DNA of 64,000 bases from Takakia lepidozioides (taxonomy: Eukaryota; Streptophyta; Takakiopsida; Takakiales; Takakiaceae), in contig CM060733.1 of the NCBI GenBank assembly GCA_030704615.1, forward strand, positions 68,696,001-68,760,000, written 5' to 3'. The position numbers and the translations under genes are program-made. Positions within the stretch are counted from its first letter, which is position 1. The number at the start of each line of letters is the position of its first letter. The notes beneath the pieces were generated by a model. It was not told where the DNA came from and searched no databases. It was given only the letters and a program-made list of their open reading frames with translations. Below are positions 49,691 through 61,097 of this stretch, piece by piece.

Positions 49691-50424
49691 GTCCGACCAC
49701 CCCCCTGCTGGTGGTCGCAGCTATTTAAAAATAGAAAATTTTGCGACCACCCCCTTGCTGGTGGTCACCCCTAAAAAAAAATGGTGCGACCACCCCCCTA
49801 CTGGTGGTCGCAGATTTTTATTTTTATTTTTATTTTTTATTTTCTTGGGAAACACCTGGGAGCGACAGCTCGCAAATCAGGCCCCTTAGTAGTGAGAGGA
49901 GAAAATAACCTCTTTCATTTATGCGCCAAGAGGCGTAGGAATGGGGCACCACACACGAACCATACCACACCCATCAAGTAGCAAGATTTGACCCCAAAAT
50001 CGTCTGGGTCGCACTCAGTGCACTTAACCAACTGAGCTACTGACTGTTGGTAGATATTAAAAAATCGGAAAATTATGCGACCACCCCCCTACGACCACCC
50101 CCCTGCTGGTGGTCGCATCTATTAAAGAAAAGGAAAATAGTGCGACCACCAACAGGTGGTGGTCGCACCTATTTGTTTTAAACAAAATTTCTGCGACCAC
50201 CCCCCTGCTGGTGGTCGCGCTATTAAAAAAAAGAAAAATTATGCGACCACCTCCCTGCTGGTGGTCGCACCTATTAAAAATAAAAAAATCTGCGACCACC
50301 CCTTTGCTGGTGGTCGCACCCATTAAAAAAAATAAAAAATCTGCGACCACCCCCATGCTGGTGGTCGCACATAATAAAGAAAAGAAAAAATGATGCGACC
50401 ACCCCCTGCTGGCGGTCGCAGCTA
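49691..50424 (-). repeat. Right hairpin array of the hAT element
   Basis: About ten units of the form GCGACCACCCCCCTGCTGGT-GGTCGCA lie near 49693, 49742, 49785, 50091, 50141, 50193, 50243, 50292, 50343 and 50394, with a period near 50 bases. This is the reverse complement of the left-array unit. The run is interrupted between 49812 and 50079 by a SINE. Confidence 0.9.
49815..50052 (-). mobile_element. tRNA-derived SINE inserted in the right hairpin array
   Basis: On the minus strand a tRNA-like head has an A box TAGCTCAGTTGG (50039-50028) and a B box GGGGTCAAATC (49995-49985). The body follows and ends in an A-rich tail (T-rich on plus strand, 49815-49844). The order head, body, A-rich tail is that of a SINE. 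It is younger than the array it splits. Confidence 0.65.
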
Positions 50425-50479
50425 TTACTAGCGTGCGCAGTCATGATGATAGCGCGCGCCCCGAGTGTGGAGGGGGGGC

Positions 50480-50487
50480 TTATAAGG
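50480..50487 (+). promoter_or_regulatory. Possible TATA box at the gypsy 5' side
   Basis: TTATAAGG follows the right array. The surrounding bases (ggggggcTTATAAGG...ccattctctccctcactttct) resemble those of the TATA box at 46573 (ggagggTATATAAGG...ccaatgcccctcacttct). It may belong to the gypsy 5' region or to the hAT end. Confidence 0.35.
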
Positions 50488-50654
50488 CCTTGGAGGCCAT
50501 TCTCTCCCTCACTTTCTCCACACCAGGACTTGGTGGGTCTTAGAGGACTGTCTGGGACTTAGACACTTATACGGGATCTGTAGGGTACCCTTAATTTTTG
50601 CACAGACTGAGATCAACAGGAGCCTTAGGGGTGACAGCAGCACACTGTAAAAGG

Positions 50655-50860
50655 GGGTTACACAGTCCATCACAGCCAACACAGCCCGTCACAGTCGTCA
50701 CAGCCAACACAGCCATCACAGCCAACACAGCCCGTCACAGCCGACACAGCCACATAGCCAGTCACAGCCCGACACAGCCAAACACAGTCGCACAACCAGT
50801 CACAGCCCATCACAGTTTCACACAGTCAGTCACAGCTTGACACAGCTGTCACGACCATAG
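50655..50860 (+). repeat. CACAGCC tandem repeats, 5' cluster
   Basis: Irregular copies of CACAGCC(A/C)(A/G)(T/A)CACAGCC fill this segment. A more regular 30 bp version occurs at 57544-57886, on the other side of gag-pol. Confidence 0.75.
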
Positions 50861-51403
50861 GGAACGGAGAGCAGGACAGGGAACGACTGTGGGGAACAAC
50901 ACCTGCAAATGGAACATGTTAGTTCACGAACGACGGTTAGTGAGGGAAACGGTTAGAGCCACGGGTAGGAAGATAAAGGGAGAAGCAAGGACTGAGAAGG
51001 GGGGATTATTCTTGGAAGCACGTCAGGGGGAGGACTTCTTGGTCAGGGAAGAGAGGGGATCGGGCGGAGAGCAAGAACAGAAGCAAGCATGGAGAGCACG
51101 GTGAAGGAGGAGAGATGATTAGCAGATGCTTGTTATATGCAAAGCTGTAGTGATATTGTAAAGCAGATTAGAGACACAATGGTTTCGGCCTGATACCTGA
51201 TAAATCATAATCTGATACTTATACGATACAATCACACTGTGTAGAGAGATCTGAGTGAAGCTGTGGAATGAATGGATGAGTTGAAGGAATCCGATAGATT
51301 GATGAAGCAAACTGATACTTAATTATCAATGGTAAGGTAGCTAACATGAATGTGGAAAGGGAAACAAATAGGAAACACCCCCATGATACACTAGCTGTAG
51401 GTC
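50861..51403. other. Gypsy 5' leader, no gene seen
   Basis: No tRNA primer binding site was convincingly identified, and no copy of this segment was found downstream, so a 5' LTR cannot be delimited. Confidence 0.35.
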
Positions 51404-52100
51404 ATGACTGATTGTTCTGAGCGGGCTGAGTACTTAGAGATTTCCAACTCTTCTATCTTGGAGTTTCCGCCTCGGATAGCAAAGGGATGGGTGAGTAAAA
51501 GCCGCGTGACATTTGGCGACCATACTGGGGAACTGAGTCATGAACAACCAGATGTGACAGGCATCTGGTGGGATCATGGTGATTGGACCATTAAAGAATT
51601 TGAAGTGAATCAAATTCCCTGTGGAACGAAGGAAGAAAGATTGTCCAAACAATTCTTTCAAAGGTTCTTGGAATTGCCAGACGGTTATAAAAGAAAATAT
51701 TCTTAAGCGAGTGCATGATGCTGATCCGGAATGGGGTCTGGAGAAAGGAGTGATAAAGATTTATCAGGTAGCCTGTAGAGGAAGAGCACGTTGGTTACCA
51801 ACGTTGGTTTATGTGATAGCATTGCTATCCATTAAGCGAGTAGAGTTTGAAGGCTGGGAAGAAAGAAAAGTGAATGTTTATACTCATATGCATGAAGAGC
51901 TTGTACTGGTAAAGAATTGGATTCCAAAGGATATTTTGTGGATCAAACTCACACCAAGAATAGCTTTCCAGACTTGTTTGCCATATGGTTATATGGTAAC
52001 GGAGACTTCAAGTATAGCCAAGGGTGCATTGAAGCTTGAAAGAAACCCAGACATATACGAGAGATATTACAGAAGAGAGTTTTGGTTATTGCCACATTAA
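51404..52100 (+). pseudogene. Gypsy pre-gag coding region
   Basis: 51404-51706 (starting MTDCSERAEYLE) and 51621-52100 are frames that would join into one reading frame with the downstream gag if single-base changes at two A-rich spots (about 51690 and 52092) are allowed for. No domain is recognised. Its position just upstream of, and its apparent continuity with, gag suggest an N-terminal Gag extension of about 220 residues. Confidence 0.55.
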
Positions 52101-55100
52101 AAAGAAATGAAAGACATAGTGATGAAAGAGAAGCTAGACGCCAGAGATATTCAGCAAAAAGAGAAAGCTATCTGAAAGCTAATTATCCATATCTTTGGGA
52201 GAGAGGAATAGACATAGGGGAATCATCTGGACCTCTCACACCATTAAGATCAAAGAGTACATCACCCATACCGGAAGAACTAGAGTTGGATGCCACTCCT
52301 TCTGTTTCTTTGCAAGAAAGATTAAGGGAATTGGTACAGGAAGAAGATCAATCACGAGGTGAAAGATCTGAGGTACATCCCTGGATAAAAGATTTGACAG
52401 AAATCTTTGATAAGAGTTGGCATGGAACACCAAAAGCAGGAACTCCAGTTTCTGAAGCGGAAGGTGAAGAAGGAGGAGAGGATGTGGCAGAGCCTACGGA
52501 GAGCTCAGACTCTCCAACACCATTACAGTTGAGTTACATGAGTGAAGAAGAAACCCAAGGGCAGAACTTGGAGGATGAAAACAGAGAGAAGAAATTGGAA
52601 GAGAAAGAATATGAAGAAGTAGACCCAACAGCTGAGGTTGAGACTACAACCAGGACATCCCAACCCGTTGGACCGGGATCAAGTGGAGCACTTGGATCAC
52701 AGGCCAACGAAGGTGTCGGCTCAGGGGGATCAGGTGGGCGGCCTGGATCTGGCTCTGGGGGGACAGGGAGTGTGGGAAGTAGTGCAACTGAAGCTGGGAA
52801 TACTGTAAATATCGTGGGGCCAGAAGCAGGGAGTGCTCAAGGGCCACCACTTGGTGCAAGATCCACCACAAAAACAACAGGTCCAGAAGGACCAGCACCA
52901 GCAAGGGTGCCAGCACCTGTCAGTGGGCAGAAGGTAGGGCCACAGATGGCGTTACAACCAACACGGGCAAAACCACCCTTTCCAATATATTCAGGAAAAG
53001 GGGATCCCGATGTACACAGTACCCAATTTGAGCACATGTGTATAGTGAACAATGAGAATGGCGATGATGCCAAGATGAGATTGTTTCCTTGTTCACTTAT
53101 CAAGAAAGCAAGTGAATGGTATGCAAGATTCCCTGATAATCATTTCCTAACCTGGAATGGCTTGAATACAGCATTCCGAAATAGGTTCAGGACAAGTAAA
53201 ATTGAGGATGAAGTGTATGGAAGTTTACAACAGTTAAAGCAAAAGAAGCATGAAACTGTTGAGGAGTATATGGAAAAGATGGAATTGATGATGAAAAAGC
53301 TGGCTGCAGTACCAACACCAGGTTTACAGAAGACTTGGTTTGTGAGTGGACTAAGACCAGAGTTGCAAAAGAAAGTGGATATGTTACCCCATAATATAGT
53401 GGAGGAGGCATTTGAAACTGCAAACAGAATTGAGCAATTGGGAATGCTCAGGAGAGAGAAAAAGGATGATGAGGACTCTGAGGATGAGTCAAATGAAGAA
53501 GAAGAGCAGGAACTAAAAAGGAGGAGTAAGAGAAAGGAGAAGCTGAAGAGGGATAACTATGAAAAAAGATTGGAAGAAATCTTGAAGAAGTATGCCACAG
53601 AGGCTGCAACACATTGGAGGAAGGGTGTTTGGTGTGCAAAATGCCAGAATGAAGGCCACACCACTACTGAATGCCACATGAAGGAGAAACACTGTACTAT
53701 CTGTAAAATGGATAACCATTCTACTGAGAATTGTTACTACAACAGAAGGACAGCTGCAAGAGAACCTAGGCAAGTAAGGGTGCATCAGGTGCAGCCCCAG
53801 CCAAGAAGAAACAATGATCAGGACCACTATGGTAGGTCTGGTGGTTATAACAATGGCATGGAAGGGAGAGGTAATTCAAGAGGGAATTACCAAGGAAATT
53901 CTAGAGGCAACTATCAGGGTAATCCAAGGGGGAATTACCAGCCCGGGAATCAGGATTATAGAAATAATCCAAGAACAGACCAAGGGCGAGGACCCAATGG
54001 TGAAGAACTATGTTACTATTGTAATCAGCCAGGACATCGCAGGGCAGCCAGTTCATTCTGGATAAGACACCAGAATGAGATGAGAGCTCCTGTGAATGAG
54101 GGCCCAGTGGTGGCAGCTCACATGGTTAGGCCATGTGTTGTGCCAGAAGTAAGTACAATGATAGTAACAAGAAGTAAAGCCAAACTAATACCTCCAGTAG
54201 TAGAGGAAGAAGATGATAATGAAGGTGGCAATGATATGCCTGAAGATGAAGAGACTTGGAAAGATGAGAAGGAACTGCACAAGGAAGTGGCAGATACTAT
54301 AAGGGAAATGCAGAAGAGTACTGATATTCCTGTGGCAGATTCCTCTGATTCTGATGGAGAAGAAGAAGGGAGTGAGGATGAAAGGAAGAAAGAAGATGCA
54401 GACATGCAAAGTAATGAAGAGACTTTGGCTGAAGTAATATGCCAGACCAAAGCAGAAATTACCATTGGACAGCTATTGGCTGTGGCACCTTATTGTAGGC
54501 ACAGGCTGTATCAAGCAATCAATCGAATTGCCCAGGAGACAGGAAACACAGACCTGAACAGCAAGGTGACCAGTTATAATGTGAAGCCGGAAGGGCGAGA
54601 AACAGTCATGGACTTTGATGATTCTATGCCAGTAATCCAATTGATAATTGGAAGCACAGAACTAACTGATGTACTGATAGATGGAGGCTCTGGAGTAAAT
54701 ATCATGACAGACCAATTAAGGAAGAAGCTTGGTCTAAGTAACATGAAACCAGCCCCATTTACAGTAACAATGGCAGATCAAAGAAGTGTACAGCCATTGG
54801 GATTGATAAGAGGAGTTAAGATACAGATACAGAAGATGATCTTTATGATCACAGTAACTGTGTTGAAGATGGATGAAGTCATGGAGGCTTACTCCTTATT
54901 ATTGGGACGTCCGTGGCTGAAACAGGCCAGGGTATTCCATGATTGGAATTCTCAGTTACTAACCGTGCATAATGGGATACACGAGATACAAATTACCACA
55001 AAGAAATCTAGTAGATTACCTGCTACAAGAAGACCTCGAGGAGTCAGAGAGTATGACTGGAGAGGAGGACTGAATGAGGAGCAGGAAGCTACCCTATTTG

Positions 55101-55576
55101 CTGCACACCCAGAGTGGGAGCAGGTTGCAGAGATGCGGCTGGAAAGCCTAAGTTGTTTAAGAGGTATCTGCTGTGGTGTAGTGACAGCAACACCAACTGA
55201 AGAGGAAACCAGCAGTTACCCATCACATTTCTATGAAGAAAGAGAAGGAGAAATGGAAATCCTAGAGGAACCAGCCACTGTGAGCTTACAGGATGAAGTG
55301 GTGACTGGTTGGACAATCACAGCTGAAGAGCAGGTGAGGGAAGTGAATGTGGTAACTAAAGAGGAACCGAGGATGGTGAAAGTAAGAGCTGATTTGGAGC
55401 CGGAATTCTTTGAAGAAGCTAAAAGCTTGTTCATCAAATACAGAGATGTATTTGCTTGGAGCTATGAGGATCTAAAAGGGATACCACCTGAAGTCTGTCA
55501 GCATAAGATTGAACTGGAACCAGGGGCAGTACCAATCAAGCAGGCAAGGTACAGAATGAATCCCAACTACGCATAG
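52082..55576 (+). pseudogene. Gypsy Gag and aspartic protease
   Basis: A 1,164-codon frame. Residues 1-290 are acidic and Gly/Ser/Pro-rich. About 299-460 is the retrotransposon Gag domain (FPIYSGKGDPDVHSTQFEH, ASEWYARFPDN, GLRPELQKKVDML). Two intact CCHC knuckles follow (CAKCQNEGHTTTEC and CTICKMDNHSTENC, near residues 518-545) and a third has lost its last Cys (CYYCNQPGHRRAAS, near 643). An RGNYQGN repeat lies between them. Near residue 866 is the protease site LIDGGSGVNIM, with ID-GG-SG in place of the usual DTG/DSG. The frame ends at TAG 55574-55576, directly before the reverse transcriptase, which continues in the same frame. Confidence 0.85.
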
Positions 55577-55600
55577 AAGGTTGGAGAAGAGATTAAGAAG

Positions 55601-56641
55601 TTGGCTGAGGCTAAGTTTATATACCCAATAGAGTATACAACTTGGTTGTCACCCATTGTTATAGTCCCCAAGAAGAATGGTAAACTAAGAGTATGTGTGA
55701 ACTACAAGAAGCTGAATGCTTGTACGAAGAAAGATCATTTCCCTTTGCCATTCACAGAAGCAGTATTAGACACTGTGGCAGGCCATGAGATGTACTCATT
55801 CATGGATGGCTTCAGTGGTTATAATCAAGTGCAAGTGGCAAAAGAAGACCAAGGAAAAACGGCTTTCATCACAGACTGGGGGGCTTATGCATACAAAGTC
55901 ATGCCCTTTGGACTTTGTAATGCACCAGCGACCTTTCAGAGAGTGATAAGTGAATCTTTTCATGAGTATCTGGATGATTTCATGCAAGTGTTCTTGGATG
56001 ATTTCAGTGTGTACAGCTCTAAGAATGAGCACTTACATAAATTGGAGTTATGTCTGGCCAGATGCAGGATGAGAGGTCTGGGCCTGAATCCAGAGAAGTG
56101 TACTTTCTGTGTGAACTCAGGGGTGCTTCTGGGACACATTGTGTGTAAGAAGGGACTTCTTGTGGATCCCAGAAAGACAGAGTCCATTAAAGCCTCTCCA
56201 CCACCAGTGAATGTTAAAAGTCTAAGGAGATTCCTTGGGCAAACCAGTTATTACAGAAGATTTGTCAAAAGGTATGCACAAATAGCAGCACCATTGAGCA
56301 AGCTTCTGAAGAAAGATGCAGTGTTTGCCTGGACAGCTGAATGTCAGCAGGCGTTTGAGGAACTTACCATGTCAGTAACAACTACACCTGTGCTGATTAA
56401 CCCTCACTGGCATGTAATATTTCATGTTCACTGCGATGCATCAGGAGAAGCGTTGGGAGCGGTGTTAGCCCAGAATGTTACAGGAAATATAGATTCACCT
56501 GTGTACTATGCTAGCAGGCTGATGAACAGTGCTGAAAGGAACTATAGCACAACGGAAAGAGAAACATTGGCAATGATCTATGCAGTGAAGAAATTCAGGC
56601 ATTACGAATACACGGAACAGGTACATAATTACAGCCACTGA
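55601..56641 (+). pseudogene. Gypsy reverse transcriptase and truncated RNase H
   Basis: Same frame as gag-protease, separated by one TAG codon. The reverse transcriptase has WLSPIVIVPKKNGKLRVCVNYKKLN, SFMDGFSGYNQ (first catalytic Asp, residue 69), MPFGLCNAPATFQ and FLDD (residues 131-134, in place of YxDD). RNase H begins with HCDASGEALGAVLAQ and keeps ERNYSTTERETLAMIYAVKKFRHY. It then stops: the rest of RNase H and the integrase N-terminal zinc domain are absent, and integrase core sequence begins at about 56637 in another frame. The product could not complete a retrotransposition cycle. Confidence 0.9.
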
Positions 56642-57578
56642 TTATACTACGAAGTGGGTGGAAGCTAAAGCTTTGAGGGACAACTCAGCCAAGTCCACAG
56701 CAAGGTTCCTGTATGAGAACATACTTACACGATTTGGCTGTCTCTTAGAATTTATCAGTGATCAGGGAAGTCACTTCATGAATGAGACCATTGAGTTGTT
56801 GACTAAAGAGTTCATGATTGTGCATAGAAAGAGTACAACATATTACCCACAGGGTAATGGGCAGGCAGAGGCTACCAACAAAATACTATGTACTATCTTG
56901 GCTAAGATAGTCAATGCAAACAGAACGGATTGGGATACAAAGCTGCTGACAGCTTTGTGGTCATGCAGGACTTCATATAAAGTCACCACTAAGTATACAC
57001 CATTCCAATTAGTTTATGGTATGGAAGCCTTACTTCCAGTGGAATTCCTGTTACCTACCATGAAAATGGAGTGGGGAAAGAGAATGGAATTGCAAGATTC
57101 CATTAAGGTCAGGAAACATGAATTATACCATGTGGAAGAAGTACGTGCTGATGCAGCTGATAATATGACCAGAATTCAGATGAAGAGAAAGGAACAGTTT
57201 GATGAAGGCAAGTTTAAGACTTTTAAGACGGGGGATTTGGTTCTATGGTTGCAGAAGAAAGGAAAGATTAAAGCTTCTAAGCTTAAATCACCCTGGAAAG
57301 GACCTTATGTCATACAAAAGATGTATGATAACAACACCGCCATGTTACAAACCATTAACAAAGAGATGCTGGGAAGAGTCAATGCCAATAAGTTCAAGGG
57401 ATACAGTGGTATCCATGACAAACCATTACAGCATGATTTGCATGTTGAAACGCAAGAGCAGTCACGAGCTGCGCCAGTGTTACCAACGGAGTATGGAGCA
57501 CTTGTCGCTAGGCCAAGCATATATGACCAGGGCGGACAGAACAAACGTGACACAGTCTATTACAGCCTATCAAGGTGA
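56637..57578 (+). pseudogene. Gypsy integrase core, N-terminally deleted
   Basis: The frame opens inside the integrase core at TDYTTKWVEAKAL, whose Asp is the first catalytic residue of the family. FISDQGSHF holds the second Asp and GNGQAEATNK the Glu, so the DDE triad is present although the HHCC zinc domain is missing. The C-terminal part (KTGDLVLWLQKKGK...SPWKGPYVI) is the usual GPY/F module. No chromodomain follows; the frame instead runs into 30 bp tandem repeats and stops. Confidence 0.85.
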
Positions 57579-57886
57579 AACACAGCCTATCACAGCACAT
57601 CAAGGCGAAACACAGCCTATCACAGCCCATCACGACGTGACACAGCCTATCACAGCCTATCAAGGCGAAACACAGCCTTACACAGCCCATCAAGGCGAAA
57701 CACAGCCTATCACAGTCCATCACAACGTGACACAGCCTATCACAGCCCAGCACGGCGCAACACAACCTATCACAACCTACCACCGCGTGTCACAGCCTAT
57801 CACAGCTTACCACAGTGCATCACAGCCTATCACAGCGTACCACAGTATGACACAGCCTGTCACAGCTCAACACAGCCTACTAGGAT
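57544..57886 (+). repeat. Tandem array of a 30 bp repeat (about 11 copies)
   Basis: The unit is CACAGCCTATCACAGCCCAT plus a variable CAAGGCGAAA or CACGACGTGA decamer. It begins immediately after the integrase coding region. In frame it encodes a repeated TQPITA(Y/H)QGE, but this is part of no recognised protein. Confidence 0.9.
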
Positions 57887-57905
57887 TACACGATCCATAG
57901 AATCA

Positions 57906-60900
57906 GTGACAGGTGGGCGCACAATAACTTTAGGAAAATGGTTGACAGAAGAAAGGACGGAAACCAGTTTAAAAATGGACACGTGGAAGTCAGGGCGCGA
58001 CACACAGCTGAGAAGGAAGTGCAAGAACAGGTGTCATCAAGAAAGAAGACAAGAATGGCCGTCAAAATACCTAATCAGCGCGTCAAATTGGATGAAATTC
58101 GGGCCCATTAATGAATACGGTAAAAGGGGAACGGAACAAAGGGCAAGTACAGAAAAGCGAAATTCTTGTCACAGGTGTGATCCTAGTGGACTATCCAGCA
58201 GGGAAAGTCCACTAAAGAAAATGAAATCTAAAATCCAGTCACAGCGGTTACAACCAATAGAAAGCCAGAGAAATGATCAAGAAATTGGAGGGAAATTAAG
58301 CGCAAGAGGCGGCGTCGTTCTGAGTAACGGGCGTCTCGACGGGACAGACCATCAATGTTATAGCTTGGAAACTATGGAGGAACTAACAGACTATACGCTC
58401 GCAATATTACTTACGCAGTGGCATAGACACGAAAGAACAGAGCGGAGCTTTTCTCTTGAGCGATGCTTGCAAGCCCCGCAGGCTTACAAGAAAGTACCCA
58501 TAGCTTTTTGTGGCAACCATACGTTTATGCTTTGTGCACTACATGCATTTCTGCAGTTGTTACAGCCAAAATATTTCTGTGGGTCTAAAATGAAGAGAGT
58601 GAGAGGAATGGAGGAAATCAGGGTGAAGAGCACCACAATTCTGCAGAAACAAACGATTGCTACCCCACAGGCGATACAGATACTGAAGGAGCTGAGATTG
58701 CAAGGATTGCAAAGCATAGATTGGACATTGCACCATAGACAGTACATGTTACAATTCTTGCAGAACTTTGAGCCAAGGACATGAACAACAACGGTGAAGG
58801 GAGTTGAATTAGTAATTACTCCCCTATACCTCCAGCAATTGTTTCGATTGCCAGCAGGTCAGGTGCATGTGGAGGAGCACAGGGCAAGACTACAAATAGG
58901 GGACTTATTCCAAGAAGGGAGTTTCTTCAAAACTCAGGGTTATGCTTGTACCAAGGCCGTGTACCCAAGGCTAAAGGAGGTAGGCCAGGTATTGAACGTT
59001 CTGATTGCCATGAAACAGAACCAACAGTATTTGAGCAGATCCTTCACGGAGGAAATACTCAAAGTCCTGAAAGGACAAGAGGTAGAATGGGCGGACATAA
59101 TGTACAACGCACTGGTAGAGGAGATGAAAAGATTACAAGGTACTACCGCAAAGTCTCCTATCATAGTGTCTGGCCAAATCATTGCTCAAATAATTCTTGA
59201 TTCTGGCATATTTGATGCGCAAGAAAGAAAGGAGATGGGAGTGTTTGAGCCAAAAACCACTGCAATGGAAGAGCAAGGCTCTTCACACAGTGAGGGTGGA
59301 CTAGCAGGGCAACCCGAGACTAAGAGGCAGAGACGGGGAAAAACTGTAGTGGCGGATCCACTGGCTTCACGGATTCCGCATGATAATGTTTCCCAAGCTC
59401 ATGTGCAGGAAGGGGCACAGCAGCACAGAGAACTGCTATTACTGGAAGCAGGACCTTCAGAGAGGGAGGAGGAAGTTACTTCAGTATCACAACCATCACA
59501 GCCAGCTGATCGGCTTGTCACAAGGTTACAAGTTGTCCATGCAGCTCAACCAGAAATAATTGATTTGGAAAAAGAAGGGTTAGATATTCCAACTACAGAA
59601 CAGATAGTGGCAGAAATTGAGAAGGGGGACCTTCTCTATGAATATTCTGGTCTGGTCAAGGAGACAGAGATTCCAGAGGTGCAACAGTTGCCCAAGGGAA
59701 ATCCTGAGGTGCATATAATACACACACCTGTGTCGGAGGTACCACAGGTAGAATGTCAAGACACTGCAGCACCAGTGATGGATGAAGTAGTTCAGGAAGA
59801 AAATCCGGTGGGGCAATGGCCTGAGTGGTTCGTGAGACATCACACGGTTGAGGATCAGGAGGAACAGCAGCAACCTCACTATGATGACCCTCAACAGGCA
59901 ATGCTGATGAGTTCCATAGGCATGACACTTAATTTGTTGGGGACTTATGTCAAATCCCATGTTCCAACTACCCAATTGACAGCCTTGAGAGAGGAACTCA
60001 GGAAGGAGTTTGAGGCTCGACTAGCCACTGAGTGTGCAAACAAGGTCGATGAGGAGGTCACTCTCAAGATGCAGCAGGACTTGCAAAATACAAAAGCGGC
60101 TTTGCAATTGGCCAAGGAACAATTGATTGAGGCAGGCCTCGCGCAAGACCAGTCGCACGAAGCACATAAGCAACAGCTATACCAAATGCAGGTGCAGCAT
60201 GAAAACAAGTTGCAAGAAGTGAATGCACTACATACGGAGTTGCAGACAGTGCATGACAGGATGGCGATACAATGTGCTACATTCACAACTATGCTTGACC
60301 AATCTACAAAAGAAATAAACAGTCAAGCGGAAAAATGTACGAAGGCAGAACAAGAGAATGTTGAGCAAATGAAACTCATTGTCGATATGAAGAATACAAT
60401 CTGTCGCAATGAGGATACTTTCAAGCAATACAGGCAGGTTGAAGCTGACCAAGAGAAGTACATCCTGGAGTTGCAACAAACGCTCGTGGCCAATAGAAAT
60501 GAAATCTCGGTCACTAACAAGGCTTGGAGGGAAGCTAATAATCTACTTGCTGCCTATGCAAATTTGGTTGAACCTCATCCGAAGCGCATGGAGGCTTTAC
60601 AACAGCAGTTAGAAGTGTACAAACTCAGAGAGGAGCACACTCTCAGAGGAACCACAAGCAACTTGGTGGATAACAGCCTTATACAGGTCTGGTTAGCACA
60701 AGGGCCAGTGGAGGGCAAAGCACCACGAAAGCTCACCCAAAGCGAAATGAATGAGCTCAGACTGCAAGTGCAGAACATTGCCACAACTACTATAGACAAT
60801 GTCTATAGTAGGATAGCAGAGTTACAGGAGGATGTAGACGGACTGCAGACTCAAGTGGAGGACCTCACTTCAAATATCGACAAAAGAGTCTATATCCCTC

Positions 60901-61097
60901 AGGAACAGCTAATGGCTTCTTATTTACAAGCTAGAACTTTGGCTTTTCAGTCTTCACAGGAGGTGCGGGAGATGCCAATGATACAAGAGCCAGTACCACT
61001 AACACCACAACAAGTCACTGTACCAGTAGCTGAACCTGTTGTTACTACAACCACACCACAGCCACGAGGTTTACTATTTCATGAGCAGAAACCATGA
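57906..61097 (+). pseudogene. Additional gypsy ORF with coiled coil, interrupted by one TGA
   Basis: Frames 57906-58784 (292 codons) and 58794-61097 (767 codons) are the same frame, separated only by TGA at 58782-58784. Protein-like sequence starts near 58378. About 58800-59230 (VELVITPLYLQQLFRLPAG...VEWADIMYNALVEEM...) faintly recalls the N-terminal domain of ORFs carried by some plant retroelements (Transposase_32 type); this is a weak inference. About 59940-60560 and 60730-60890 are Gln/Glu/Lys-rich with heptad-like spacing, predicted coiled coil. No signal peptide or membrane span is seen, so an envelope-like role has no support. The 767-codon part has no ATG at its start. Confidence 0.6.

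Larger units (their letters stand above)
45974..50424 (+). mobile_element. hAT-type DNA transposon with inverted hairpin arrays at both ends
   Basis: A decayed hAT transposase gene (46868-about 49395) is bracketed by two arrays of hairpin units in opposite orientation (45974-46470 and 49691-50424). Subterminal repeats that bind transposase are known in hAT elements; arrays this regular are unusual. Exact terminal repeats and the expected 8 bp target duplication could not be located, so the limits given are those of the arrays. A SINE sits inside the right array. Confidence 0.7.
51404..61097 (+). mobile_element. Ty3/gypsy retrotransposon, degenerate, with extra downstream ORF
   Basis: The order gag (zinc knuckles), protease, reverse transcriptase, RNase H, integrase (56637-57500) is that of Ty3/gypsy. 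A further long ORF with coiled coil follows. There is no chromodomain after the integrase. A nonsense codon, an internal deletion and frame changes show it is inactive. The limits given are the outer coding limits; LTRs were not paired. To the right it abuts the MULE-associated CATGAGCGG motif region. Confidence 0.85.

Noticed and set aside
49985-50040. A functional tRNA gene
   Set aside because: A and B boxes are present but acceptor and T stems do not pair well, and an A-rich tail follows, so SINE fits better.
45316-50424. CRISPR-like arrays
   Set aside because: The regular repeat/spacer pattern is superficial: spacers are near-identical AT-rich stretches, there are no cas genes, and the surroundings are plant transposons.
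50425-51403. A 5' LTR of the gypsy element
   Set aside because: No matching copy was found at the 3' side and no convincing primer binding site, so an LTR could not be called.
57199-57900. 233-codon ORF rich in TQPITA repeats
   Set aside because: It is translation of the 30 bp tandem array in a frame other than integrase.
57906-61097. Envelope-like gene
   Set aside because: No signal peptide, transmembrane segment or glycoprotein-like features are visible.
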